A DNA stretch of 64,000 bases, taken from contig OV884059.1 of assembly GCA_930367215.1 (NCBI GenBank), positions 75,487,393 to 75,551,392 on the forward strand, read 5' to 3'. Origin of the DNA: Pollenia angustigena (lineage: Eukaryota > Arthropoda > Insecta > Diptera > Polleniidae). Of this stretch, positions 1-10,776 are shown in pieces. How positions within the stretch are numbered: the first letter of the stretch is position 1; each line of letters starts with the position of its first letter. The position numbers and the translations under genes were made by a program. A model generated the notes under the pieces. The model ran no database searches and was not told the origin of the DNA. It saw nothing but the letters and a program-made list of their open reading frames with translations.

Positions 1-310
1 TACAAATTGTTCGAATCCGTAAATGAGTTTTTTCGAATCGAAATACGCGGTAACCCCCCTGATTTTCAATACCAAACTTTAACGGAGTATATGTAACATA
101 AATATATGTATAACATCTTAGTCCCCATCATTTCTGGGGTCTTCGGAAACTCCATTTCAACATACATACGGACAGACGGACATCGTTCAATCAATTTCGC
201 TACTCATAAGGACCTAGAATATATATACTTCATGGTGTCTAAAATCAATATTTTAGATATTACAACCGGAATGACAAACTTATATAAATACATGGGTTTG
301 TGGTGTTGCT
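1..310. repeat. Fragment of a dispersed fly repeat
   Basis: The text 'acggacagacggacat... cataaggacctagaatatatatact' recurs in the same order near 29300-29470 and, inverted, at 41890-42080 and 42740-42820. It is non-coding; the small frame through it is a shadow. The family name is not known to me. Confidence 0.6.
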
Positions 311-436
311 GAGGTGACAATCCTTGGTCAAAGTCCTGAGGACTCCAAGTCGTTCCTGTGCTTAGAACCGATTATCATGTGAACAAACTTATACACTTAC
401 CTTTGCTGAAGGGCATAAAAATAGTCACCCCTATCG

Positions 437-531
437 GGAATAAAAATTCCTTGGGAGTTTTTTCCCTTTTTCCTATGTTAATTCAATAGTAAAAATGGGA
501 AAAGGGAAAAAACTCCCAAGGAAGTTTTTGT
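437..531. repeat. Degenerate hairpin MITE
   Basis: Inverted repeat in which GGGAGTTTTTTCCCTTTT faces AAAAGGGAAAAAACTCCC around a short AT loop. It is an eroded relative of the much better preserved hairpin at 58924-59050. Confidence 0.65.
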
Positions 532-602
532 ACAAAAAGTACAAAAAGTTCGAATTTTTACACTTTTTTCCCCCTTTAGGTCAAAAATTTGGTGCCTAAT
601 AT

Positions 603-1093
603 CAGGCATGTTATGCAAATCACTTTTTGTAAAAGTGATTTGAAATCACAAGAAAGGTGTTCTGGAAAAAAACTTTTTTCATAATTGTGATTTTAAACTG
701 GGGTCTAATCACCGCATTCGATACAATCGTATCGAATAAACTATCGATTTTTTTTGTATACGATAGACATTGACGTATCGAATTAAAACTCAATAAATGT
801 AATGTCGAGTTACTCGATATCGAATGCTATTATTTCAAATTCAATACATTTCATTCGATATCGAGTTTCATGATGCCAAAATAAATAATTTCGATCAAGT
901 TTGCTCGATATCTTATGCGGTGATTAGACCCCTGGTCGGTTAATTGGTCGCCGATCAAAGATTGCTTGCTTATAGTTTTCCACCATTTTAAACCAAGTTA
1001 AAACTTTTGAGGTTTCCAAAACACCCTTAAATCACAATTGTGATTTTAAAATCACATGTGATTTGAAATTTTGTAATTTTCAGAACATGCCTG
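603..1093. mobile_element. MITE with CAGGCATGTT ends
   Basis: It starts CAGGCATGTT and ends AACATGCCTG, flanked on both sides by TAT (600-602 and 1094-1096), a likely 3-bp duplication. It resembles the element at 9777-9996 in its CAGG start and GTTCTG core. A second MITE (700-932) is nested inside it. No coding capacity is seen. Confidence 0.7.
700..932. mobile_element. Nested MITE with GGGGTCTAATCACC ends
   Basis: Inverted ends GGGGTCTAATCACCGCAT, 18 bp identical at both ends. The interior is rich in ATCGAT/TCGATA palindromes. It lies inside 603-1093. A target duplication could not be assigned with confidence. Confidence 0.75.
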
Positions 1094-1377
1094 TATGAAC
1101 TAAATTCGATTTTCGACAGTAGTCGAATTAGCTGATCAAACGAATTTTCATTTGGTATTGTTCATTAGTTTATTCCCAGTACATTTTCTATCAGCTGTCA
1201 ATTAAAATTAAAAAATTTTTGTTAACAAATTTCAAAAATTAAAGTTAAACGTGACTTCGCAGGAATCTGGAGTTTCATCCCATTTTTTTACATGCTGAAC
1301 TTTTATGCAAATCTTTTCGTCATTAAATAATTTTGTTCCATTAGTAAAATGAGCTTTTCCAATAGCTTTTTACGACG

Positions 1378-1416
1378 CACAGTGGCGCCATTTGAGTTTT
1401 TTCGTTGCAAAAATCA
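1378..1416 (+). repeat. Left end of Transib 1, RSS-like (23-bp spacer)
   Basis: Heptamer CACAGTG 1378-1384, spacer 1385-1407 (exactly 23 bp), nonamer-like CAAAAATCA 1408-1416. The heptamer equals the vertebrate RSS consensus; the nonamer shares its A-rich core. Confidence 0.9.
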
Positions 1417-1696
1417 TATCTTTTGAACCGAATAAGATAATTGAACAGTTTAAACAGCATATGATAGATAACTGTTCAGCCTATGAAATGAGCGTTTGGA
1501 AAGGGTGCTACGCTCTGTAGGGGCCTAATTATGGGTTATCAAAGTTAAAATTAGTAGAAAAATCAATTTTATGGTAACTAAAAAAAATTATTTTTACATT
1601 TTTAGATTGTTTTTATTTTTTTTCTTTAGGTTTTTATGTTTTAAATTATTACCCAACAAATTAAAAAAAAAATTATTTTTTTTTAAATTTATTTTT

Positions 1697-3700
1697 TCAA
1701 TTTTCTGTAAAATATTCATCACAGTTCGTAAGAGAAGGTATATCTAAAAGACTAACCATTTCTAAACTATAATTATTTTCTAACTCTATTCGTGACTTCA
1801 CATGCCGCAGGGAAGATATAAGTGGATCGGAAGATGCTGCCAACATGTTGAAGAGGTCCTCATTTTGCCTTACCCTTGATGCTTTGAATGTGTTCTGCAA
1901 TCTATATTTTTTATAAAATTTGTTAAGAGACTCCTGTGCTTCTTCAGAAAGCTCTCCAATTGGCAAAGACTGGTACTCAATTATATCTTTGCCATGCGCC
2001 AATATTTTATGGACGGTCGGGGTCAACTTCTTCTGTGGATACATTTCTGCTAAAAGAGATGCAGTTTTCGACGCATATTCTCCATATTTTGTAGAATTGA
2101 CATTTTCTTTGCAGTTTAAAACATCCAAGATCGTTCCCAATCTTTTCACGATTTGATTGTCAATTCCAGTGATTCTAGTTACTGCCTCATCATTTTCAAA
2201 AAATCTCCTAGAAGTGTTTCCATCGTTTGAGTTACCGTATCCGTGCTTGGGACAGTCTACTTTTAGTCCAACTTGTTTAAAAAAAGCATCCTGTATTTGC
2301 TTCTTTCTGATCTTTTCCTTATCCTTTATTGATGTATTTTCATCGAAGTTTTCCTCCTCTTGTGGTAGGGTATACGCCAGTTTTAGCAAGAATTCCATAC
2401 ACCTTATCCTTGCGTGCAATGGTGACATTCCATATTCGTAATTCTCCTCATTTGTAGAATCGTTTAAATTACCAAAGTTCTTCTGACTCTTTTTGCAAAT
2501 CGGGCATGACATTGTTGAGGTTGTTCCTGTCAGTTCGTTTACGACTTTTCCGTCAACCATGGTCAGATGGAACTCGTAATTGCATTCAATATATTTTCCT
2601 TCTCCAATTTGCAGCTTTGTAGGCTTAATCTTGCTTATTTGTTCTTCAATGTCCTTCACCGTGGTCCTTATGAGTTCTGCCGATTCCCTTGCAAACTGAA
2701 ACATTATTGGTCGGCAATAATGCACTGATGACGGACGTGGATTTTTCCAGTGAAGGGAAACATCCGATTTAAGCCGCAAAGGAACAACAGATGCCATAAA
2801 CATATTTCCGTCCGATATTGTAGCGTCATCGGAAGATATCCTTTGCTTATAAACGCTTTGTCCGGATGATCCATCGCAGCCCCATTTGCTGATCAATGTC
2901 AACTTCTCAGGAAGAATTTTCACCTCATTTTCAGGAAGACTCTCCAACAACCGTTTTGCTGTATGGCCCATGAGATCCTGCAGATTGGCTTTCGCAGAGA
3001 CTTCCGTAAATTCCGTATGCAGTGGTCGTGAATTTATTTTGGCTTGCGTAATATGCTTGTATCCGGGTAAAACGTCAGCGCCGTGTCGCGTTAAAGATGC
3101 CCGTAGTTTCTCATATTTCTCTTTGGAAAGTTCTAAGTCCATAAACAAGGCCAAGGCTTCTTCGGAACCATACTTTTTAATGTGTGCGTTTGTGGGCGTG
3201 GGAATGCTTTCCTTAATCCTTTTTAGTCGCAGTGGGCTTGCATCAGCAACAGATTTGGTTATGTGCGACCTAACTCTTTCACTATCCTTTGTAAATTTAA
3301 TAGACAGCGCTTCCGATAATTGCTTCGTGGTCAAGTCATTGGTGGCATCGGCAAGTTTCCTCTTTCTTGTGAAAATTGAACACACCTCAATACTTTTTTT
3401 TGGCCTTCCTTTTGCTCCTCTGGTTGATGTGGTGGGTTTATCTACTGCCAATATATCCAGGATGGTATCTTCATTAAGCCAGTCCTCGTATTTGGAGTTG
3501 AAGTTCTGAATGGTTCGATTAGATTTCACCCATTTTGCCTTAATATTTGCATATATCAGATAAAAATTATTTTTTATAATTTCGCTTCTCTCAATATTTC
3601 CGTATAAGCTATCAAGTTCTTCTAAAGCAGCTTCCGTGAAAAAATTTGGTGTGGTTGACTTTCTAAACAGTTCAAATAATTTAAAATTGTTCAACGCCAT
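1697..3700 (-). CDS. Transib transposase (RAG1-core-like recombinase)
   Basis: Cut-and-paste recombinase expected to bind the element ends and cut at the heptamer through a DDE RNase-H-fold active site. The frame is 667 codons from the ATG at 3700 (context AAAACATGG). It stays open 48 bp further upstream, but with no ATG. Counting from that ATG, the RAG1-equivalent residues are D276 (in KWGCDGSSGQ), D493 (in NSNDGNTSRRFF) and E590 (in LSEEAQESLNK). The RAG1-type zinc ligands are also present: C399/C402 (CPIC) and H564/H569 (HKILAH). The N-terminal third carries a basic GRPKKS segment near residue 100. Length fits known Transib proteins. No frameshift or internal stop is present. The function assignment is by motif order and not by a search. 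Confidence 0.93.
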   Translation of the reverse strand: MALNNFKLFELFRKSTTPNFFTEAALEELDSLYGNIERSEIIKNNFYLIYANIKAKWVKSNRTIQNFNSKYEDWLNEDTILDILAVDKPTTSTRGAKGRPKKSIEVCSIFTRKRKLADATNDLTTKQLSEALSIKFTKDSERVRSHITKSVADASPLRLKRIKESIPTPTNAHIKKYGSEEALALFMDLELSKEKYEKLRASLTRHGADVLPGYKHITQAKINSRPLHTEFTEVSAKANLQDLMGHTAKRLLESLPENEVKILPEKLTLISKWGCDGSSGQSVYKQRISSDDATISDGNMFMASVVPLRLKSDVSLHWKNPRPSSVHYCRPIMFQFARESAELIRTTVKDIEEQISKIKPTKLQIGEGKYIECNYEFHLTMVDGKVVNELTGTTSTMSCPICKKSQKNFGNLNDSTNEENYEYGMSPLHARIRCMEFLLKLAYTLPQEEENFDENTSIKDKEKIRKKQIQDAFFKQVGLKVDCPKHGYGNSNDGNTSRRFFENDEAVTRITGIDNQIVKRLGTILDVLNCKENVNSTKYGEYASKTASLLAEMYPQKKLTPTVHKILAHGKDIIEYQSLPIGELSEEAQESLNKFYKKYRLQNTFKASRVRQNEDLFNMLAASSDPLISSLRHVKSRIELENNYSLEMVSLLDIPSLTNCDEYFTEN

Positions 3701-3785
3701 GTTTTCAGTACTTAAATTGTTTAATGGTTTCAGTAATTGTTGCGCCAACTTTCAGTCGTAGACTAATCCAGGCATTATGCTTATT

Positions 3786-4085
3786 TTGCAATATATAGGC
3801 TTATGCTACCATGCCGAAAAATGTACCTGTTCCCTACATACATATGGATTTAGGCTGAATAATGCATTTTTATATTATGCACGTGTCCAAATAAGATTTG
3901 TGCCTACCTGTAGTCAATATTGTTCTTGACCATTTGCAATATATAGGCTTATGCTACCATGCCGAAAAATTTACCTGTTCCCTGCATACAAATGGAATTA
4001 GGCTGAATAATGCAATTTTGATATTATGCACGTGTCCAAATAAGATTTGTGCCTACCTGTAGTCAATATTGTTCTTGACCATTTG
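3786..4085. repeat. 148-bp tandem duplication upstream of the Transib transposase
   Basis: Two near-identical units, period about 148 bp, lying upstream of the transposase start and inside the transposon. The position fits a promoter or transposase-binding segment, which is inference. Confidence 0.85.
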
Positions 4086-4685
4086 TACGCCAAAGTATTG
4101 TTTAAGTGAGGTACGTACCTGCTAATTTCAATGAGTAGTTTTTTTAGATTTTAGATCAAACTACTGTCATACAATTTCTGCAACCATGTCTTTTTAACCT
4201 TTTTTACCTCTAGAAGCCAAACGGGCACGTACGGGCAGATAAAATTTTTGAATTATGTAAAGAAATAATCAAAGAACAGATTTTGCAAATATGGCAAATA
4301 TAGAAAAATATAGATTTTTGTTATTTTCCGTCAAAGTTGAAAAATAGTGAAAAAACGGATAGTTTTTAAATAGTGATTTACCAGGAGAAACACAAAGCAA
4401 ACAGTTCATTTTTTTTTTATCATTACACATTTAATAAATGCATCAATCAATACAAACAAAAAATAAGGCGATTCGTTACCTATTTTTCGTGATATTACAC
4501 CTGAAATCGCAACAAATTTACTAAAAATTGTGTGTTTTTTTGAAAACCGAAAGTCGGTCAACTTTGAACGGCTATATCTTCTAAACTAAAAATGTGATAT
4601 TATTAAGAGTGGCAGATTTGAAATCGTTGAAAAGTTTCCTATAACATGAGTTTATTCAAAACTTCGTCGGTGCTCATGAAAATTT

Positions 4686-4725
4686 TGATTTTTGCAACCT
4701 CGTTTGCTCTACGGGCGCTACTGTG
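4686..4725 (-). repeat. Right end of Transib 1, RSS-like (24-bp spacer)
   Basis: Read inward from 4725: CACAGTA, spacer of 24 bp, then CAAAAATCA at 4694-4686. It differs from the left end by one heptamer base and one spacer base. Confidence 0.88.
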
Positions 4726-4901
4726 CGACGTTGGACTTGCATAATTCGGTAGACTGATTTCTGGTATTAAAAAAACCTAAATAAGACCAATACAGTAATT
4801 CAAATTTTTTTAAAGAAGCGTTTTCAAGATATTTTAGCTATTTCGAAAAATCTCGAGAACTGTTCATCTGAATTGTACTGTAGTTGTAAACTGCCGCATA
4901 A

Positions 4902-5946
4902 ATACATATGGGGGATTTCATGTCAAGTGACCCAATTTTGAAATCCTTGTCTTCCGATTTGGATGAAATTTGCACCAAGATTAGTCCTATTGGATAGTAG
5001 TTTAGACACAAATTTTCAACAAGATCGGTCTAAAAGTTTCTGAGCTATTGGGGGTCAAAATTTGACATTTTGGCCATACAGGTGTTCTTTCTTATCCATG
5101 TTACTTATTACCTATTGGTGTTAGCAAAATTTGTCCCAAGTAGCTTCGATAGCTAGTTGATCCATCTTTTGAAAAAAATTTTTTTTGTTTTTTTAAATTT
5201 TTTTTTTTATTTTTTTTTTGTAAATTTAAAACTTTTTTTTATTTTTTTTTAGCGGGAATGTTTTTTTTTTTTTTTTTTTATTCAAAAGAAAGCGGATGTC
5301 TTTTCCTTTAAGGTACTTTTGGTCCCTTTTTGGGATGCATGCGGCTTATGTATAAAAAAAAATAATTTCTAACTCTAGACAAGGGTTTTTAAATTTTTAG
5401 CATATGCAGTGTTCTTTCCCATCCATGTAACTTATTACGTATTGGTGTTAGCAAAATTTGTCCCAAGTAACTTCGATAGCAATTTGATCAATATTTTGAA
5501 AAAAAAAATTTTGTTGTTTTAAAAAATTTTTTAAAACTTCTTTTTAAATTTAAAAAATTTTTTTTTTAATGTAAAAATTTTTTTTTATATTTTTTTTTTT
5601 TTTTTGCTCAAAAGAAAGCTATGTCTTTTCCTTTAAGGTATTTTTGGTCGCTTTTTGGAATGCGAGTGGCTTATGTATAAAAAAAATAATTTCTAACTCT
5701 AGACGAGGGTTTTTCAATTTTTAGCATATGCACTATTTTGAATTTTTTCCTATTTGTGTTTAAGTGTTTCTAAAGCCTTAAAAATAAAACGCATGCAAAG
5801 AAACTAGACAAATAAACCTTTCCGACGGTATGTTACAAACCCAATTATTATTTTATACCTTCGATACTGTAATGCCCACAATATGTTAATCCCAGGAATA
5901 AAATCACTTTTTTTCTGTAGAAATGTTGACAAATTAAATTCTTTTT
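4902..5946 (+). repeat. Left long inverted repeat of the 4902-9660 element
   Basis: Matches 8697-9660 inverted. It contains two diverged copies of a segment beginning GTGTTCTTTC (near 5092 and 5409) and long A/T homopolymers. Confidence 0.85.
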
Positions 5947-6188
5947 ATTAATTTGTAATAATAATTAAATTAATATATAATTATAATAATTTCTGATAAT
6001 AATAATAAAAAGATAAACATAAAATTTTATCCTCATCACATTAGATCCTTTTATATCCTAATTTTATATATAAAATTTTATCCTCATCACATTAGATCCT
6101 TTTATATCCTAATTTTTGGTAGCTGATGAAGTGTTTAAGTGTGCAAATTTTCAAATACCCAGTCTTTCACCCTCCCTATGTATCGCCC

Positions 6189-8198
6189 TTATTTTCTGCT
6201 TTTTTTTGCCAATCCTTTGTTGGAGTTACTTCGTTTAGCTGTTGATTTCGCTGCTGGTTTTGGAAAGAAATCACATTGAGTAGAGGCAGAAAACTTTTTC
6301 AACTTGAGTCTTCCATCGTCAAGCGGTATAAAAGCATGGTATTGAGCGGTGCCATCGATTGTTCCAGCGGCATCGAATCTGCTTTTCAGTGTTTTCAATG
6401 TTTCCGCATGATCCTCTTTGCTACTAAAAACTGTTTCAGTTTCTTTACAATAATTCTTTGCCCAATGGAATAAAGCAGTCGCATCTAAGATGCGATCTTG
6501 GTGAGAGCACTGGAGACTATACTTCGCTGCATTTCTTTTGAGGTTTGCTCCAACACCATCACATGCTCCTTTACCATGAGCAGTAGGATGAAAATGCCAC
6601 TCAGCTGGCATTCCAAAATCTTTTTCATGAGCTAAAAGATTTGCGAAGCTACTTTTGTTTTTAAAATGTTGACGAGCTCCGTCCGAAATGTAGTATACCT
6701 TCTCTACTGTAAAATTACATTTAAGATAATTTAGTATTATCTTCTGGTATTCATAAACTGAAACGGTATCATGTTTTAAATTGTCGGATATGATTGCCAT
6801 ACTTTTGTGTTCCAGTTTTTCATCTTTCATGTAGTAAATAACTACTGTGAATATAGTTGCTTGGTCGTTATTGAAGTGGAATGACTGTATGGCATCCTGA
6901 AGAACATATTTATAGTTCTCTGCGAAATCAAACGAAATAACGAATTCACCAGACTTCAAATGTATCTTCAAATTCTTGAAGAATGACCACTGCTCTTTGA
7001 CTAAAAAGTCATGGGTTCTCAAATTTAGCAATCCTCTACACATTTCGTCCACAAAATCATCTACATTTGAAATGATTGTTTTCAATGTGCATCTTTCAGT
7101 CTGAAGCCAAGATTCAAATTTTATCTCCTCAATACATTCTCGCTCAAAAGAGTTAATACAATTCTCTTTGATGAATGTTGTTTCCGGGCAAATTTAACAT
7201 TCTCCTAAGTGGCAAGAAGTTGTTGCATTAGGACACATAGTCAATTTAAGGCAATCGCGGTAATCGTGCAATTCTTCTGGTGAATCATCTGTTAAATACC
7301 TAAAGTTAATTTCCTTTAACATCAGTTTAACATTTTCATGGTAAATGCAAACGCATACTGTGTGAGTTCCGCTGCTTCCTGCCAAAACGCAGTGTTTTGG
7401 CCTCAGTTGGGTAAATTTCGTGAAGCCAATTTTGACATCATCGTGTTCTGTTTGAAATGTTGCGAATAACTAATTCAGGTTGCAGAGAACCATTCTCTTT
7501 TGCATTTGAACTTTCTTGCCATCGATTCGTACGGACATCCAGTCTTTCATCCCTGGCATCAAGCGACTCATATCATCTCGCTGATAAAACTGAGTTACTA
7601 GAGCTTCAGTTTCGCACTCTAAAGTTTTCCCCTTCTTTTTGTTTGGGAGTGTGAGAATACCATGCTCAGCAACCAATTTTTTAGCAATTCTTGCTTTTCG
7701 TTGAGACGTTCCAAACTCAGCCATTATTTTTGCACAACTCCATGTGGATGGAGCAAGCGTAAGAAGTTGAATTCTTTCAGCTCTGCTCTGTGACGTCTTG
7801 TATTTCTCTTTTATTTGTTCCAGAACTTCTACTGCATCCTTATGATATTTGTTCTGACACTCATTCTTTGAACGTATACCTTCTACTGAAAAGTTAGAAT
7901 AACCATCATCATCAACAGTTCTGTCATCATTCTCAGAACTACTTTTGTCTTCATCTGGGATTACTTCAACGCAAGGCTCATTACTATTCAAATCCGGTAA
8001 TTCGTTCAACTTTCCCAGCTCTTTCCTGCATGACCCACAAATTTTCCACCGTTTTGACAGCGTAGGAAATTTTTTTAATAAGCCGTCGGAAATATTTCGC
8101 ATATCCGATGATCTGTGAACTTTTTTGTTAAAGGGATTAAAACAAAAAGAAGCAAATATATCACTTTGAAGCTTGGCCTTTTTCGGAGCTGTAGACAT
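6189..8198 (-). pseudogene. Transposase-like frame with two in-frame stops
   Basis: One continuous reading frame of 669 codons from the ATG at 8198, broken only by TAG at codon 243 (7470-7472) and TAA at codon 335 (7194-7196), with no frameshift. It resembles a widespread metazoan transposon protein family I know only as uncharacterised. Signature blocks run in order: SRLMPGMKDW, QKRMVLCNL, LRPKHCVLAGSSGTHTVCVC, SFDFAENY (D near codon 424), YYISDGARQHFKN (D near 506), AEWHFHPTAHGKGACDGVG (codons 532-550). The acidic residues and the HGKG block suggest a DDE-type active site, by inference. The tail is basic (TAKRSNSNKGLAKKSRK). Two point mutations are the simplest explanation for the stops. 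Confidence 0.8.
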
Positions 8199-8696
8199 TG
8201 TAAAAATTAATTATGTAAATAACACACGTCTAAGCTGTAACGCTGTTTCAAAAAAACTGAATACCGAAAGTCTTCAGAATGACAATAAATAGTTTTTTTT
8301 AAGATCATATAGGTAGTGCATTCTAATGAAGGTGTCTAATTTTTTTTATAAGGGTGAAGAAGGGCTTAGTGTGGGTTAACCGCATGTTACATAATAAAAA
8401 TAATAAAGTACCTTTTTCAACCAATTATTACTAATAATAATAAAAATAAGCCACCTGTAAATTTTCACCTTCTAAACATAATATTAAAAAACTACCTGTT
8501 AACTTCTATCTCTCCACCCACATTTTAAAGGCAAGTGTCATAAAATAATAAATTAACTGGTATTTCGGAGAATGGCCATAGAATATTTCCACCTGATTTA
8601 AGCACTTGTCTCTGGGGTACCCGATATTTTGACAACAAAAATCACATTCAGTATTACGTGCGCTAAAAACTGTATATTTTTTTATGTAGGAAAAAT

Positions 8697-9660
8697 TAAA
8701 AAAAGAATTGTTTGTCAACATTTCTACAGAAAAAAAGTGATTTTATTCCTGGGATTAACATTATTACAGTATCGAAAGTATAAAATAATAATTGGGTTTG
8801 TAACATACCGTCAGAAAGGTTAATTTGTCTAGTTTCTTTGCATACGTTTTATTTTTAAGGCTTTAGAAACACTTAAACACAAATAGGAAAAAATTCAAAA
8901 TAGTGCATATGCTAAAAATTGAAAAACCATCGTCTAGAGTTAGAAATTATTTTTTTTTATACATAAGCCACTCGCATCCCAAAAAATTACATTAAAAAAA
9001 AAAATTTTAAATTTAAAAAAAAAGTTTTAAAAAATTTTTTAAAAAAACAAAAATTTTATTTTTCAAAATATTGATCAAATTGCTATCGAAGTTACTTGGG
9101 ACAAATTTTGCTAACACATACGTAATAAGTTACATGGATGGGAAAGAACACTGCATATGCTAAAAATTGAAAAACCCTTGTCTAGAGTTAGAAATTATTT
9201 TTTTTTATACATAAGCCGCATGCATCCCAAAAAGGGACCAAAACTACCTCAAAGGAAAAGACATCCGCTTTCTTTTGAATAAAAAAAAAAAAAAAAAAAA
9301 ACATTCCCGCTAAAAAAAAAATTAAAAAAAAGTTTTAAATTTAAAAAAAAATAAAAAAAAAAATTTAAAAAAAACAAAAATATTTTTTTTCAAAAGATTG
9401 ATTAACTAGCTATCGAAGCTACTTGGGACAAATTTTGCCAACACCAATAGGTAATAAGTAACATGGATAAGAAAGAGCACCTGTATGGCCAAAATGTCAA
9501 ATTTTGACCCCCACTAACTCAGAAACTTTTAGACCGATCTTGTTGAAAATTTGTGTCTAAGCTACTATCCAATAGGACTAACCTTGGTGCAAATTTCATC
9601 CAAATCGGAAGACATCGATTTCAAAATTGGGTCACTTGACATGAAATCCCCCATATGTAT
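8697..9660 (-). repeat. Right long inverted repeat of the 4902-9660 element
   Basis: Inverted counterpart of 4902-5946, about 80 bp shorter because of deletions in the A/T tracts. Confidence 0.85.
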
Positions 9661-9776
9661 GTCTTTTCTCTTTCAACCAACATACAGACCTTGTTGATTG
9701 GACCAAATTAATCGCGTTACAGACCTTAAGATTTAAATGTCATCTTAAGTCAAATTTAAAAAGTTGAAAAAACATA

Positions 9777-9996
9777 CAGGGGTGTTCTGGAAATCGAAAA
9801 CGCAAAACGCTAGAATCTGAAAGTTGTTTTTAATACACTTTTAGTCTAATTTGAATAATTTTCGTTTTAAAATTCTGTTAAATAGAGAAATATTTGTATA
9901 ATATTTGCCATAAAATTCTTTTACTACAGAAATCTTATTAAAAAACGAGGTTTAAATTTCTTGCGTTTTGCGTTTTCGATTTTCAGAACACCCCTG
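9777..9996. mobile_element. MITE with CAGGGGTGTTCTG ends, duplication ATA
   Basis: 220 bp. Inverted ends of 34 bp begin CAGGGGTGTTCTG and differ at one base. ATA flanks both sides (9774-9776 and 9997-9999). The surrounding repeat is found again without this insert near 63855 (aaacatac followed by aatttt), which supports the boundaries. Confidence 0.85.
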
Positions 9997-10074
9997 ATAT
10001 ACAAATTTTCCAATGCCTTGAAATTTTCATTTAAAAAACATTTTTGTTTAAGTTTTTAAAATTTCGTTCTATAA

Positions 10075-10776
10075 CCCCGGGTCTCCACGTAGCAATATTT
10101 ATTGCGACAAACGTCAAATTTGATTGCTCCATAAAATTTGCGACGTATAGACCGCATATTGCCATGAGTGGCAATCCATTGCGCAATGATTGCTCTTCTT
10201 ATTGCTTGAGCAATTATTGCTTAGCAATCTGCTGTAAAATCAGTTGTAATTTATCTGACATTTCATTTCTCTGTACGGTTGGTTATTAGTGTGTTTATTT
10301 ATTAAAAAAGCAAGTGAAAAAATACTTCAACAAAATGCAGAAAAAGATTTTATATATTATATTTTTAAATAAACGTCAATATCAACAAAAGCACGACGAA
10401 TTTGTTTTTTTTTGTATATTTTTATTTGCTCAATAGAACAATACAAGTTTTAGGTTTTTTTCATACGCAAATAAACAAAAAAGCAATACAAAACACAGCT
10501 ACGACAATTACAATTAATTATTTTATTAATTTAATTAATTAATTTAAAAAAGAAAATTTAACAATCACTTCAAAACACAACATAAAACATTTGTTATAAA
10601 TACAGCCACAAAACTTTATACAACTACTCGAGGTGAAAATTGCAAATTTATGGCAAAGCAATAACAAGTGTTCTACAGCAATATAATCAGCAATCATTGC
10701 TCCATTGTTCTGTCATTGTTCTGCCGACGTTATTGCTTGTACTTAGCAATAAATATTGCTACGTGGAGACCCAGCG
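10075..10776. mobile_element. PIF/Harbinger-type MITE with GGGTCTCCACGTAGC ends
   Basis: 702 bp. The 27-bp inverted repeat is identical at 10079-10105 and 10746-10772, preceded by four less conserved bases. TAA flanks both sides (10072-10074, 10777-10779), as in PIF/Harbinger. The same host repeat near 63910 has a single TAA and no insert, an empty site within this window. No transposase frame is seen. Confidence 0.88.

Larger units (their letters stand above)
1378..4725 (-). mobile_element. Complete Transib (RAG1-like) DNA transposon
   Basis: A 3,348-bp element. Left end CACAGTGGCGCC, right end (inverted) CACAGTAGCGCC, flanked by the 5-bp duplication CGACG at 1373-1377 and 4726-4730. Transib elements are known for 5-bp, GC-rich target duplications and for ends resembling V(D)J recombination signals. 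This copy has a heptamer CACAGTG, a 23-bp spacer and the nonamer-like CAAAAATCA at the left. At the right it has CACAGTA, a 24-bp spacer and the same nonamer. It carries one open transposase frame on the minus strand, plus about 1 kb of non-coding DNA on the promoter side with a 148-bp tandem duplication. The frame is open and both ends are present, so it may be young or still functional. Confidence 0.95.
4902..9660 (-). mobile_element. DNA transposon with about 1-kb inverted repeats (foldback-like)
   Basis: The arms 4902-5946 and 8697-9660 are inverted copies of each other, starting ATACATATGGGGGATTTC. They differ mainly by indels in A/T runs. Each arm holds an internal direct repeat with a spacing of about 320 bp. 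The unique centre carries a transposase frame on the minus strand. The CATATG at both outer edges is palindromic, so it cannot be decided whether it is terminal repeat or target duplication. Long arms recall Foldback/Rehavkus-type elements, but the superfamily is not established here. Confidence 0.85.

Noticed and set aside
2886..3509. Plus-strand 207-codon frame
   Set aside because: Exact shadow of the transposase on the other strand, with no family-like motifs.
3749..4680. RAG2-like partner gene beside the Transib transposase
   Set aside because: No frame of useful length or kelch-like repeats in the non-coding part of either Transib element. Transib elements normally lack RAG2.
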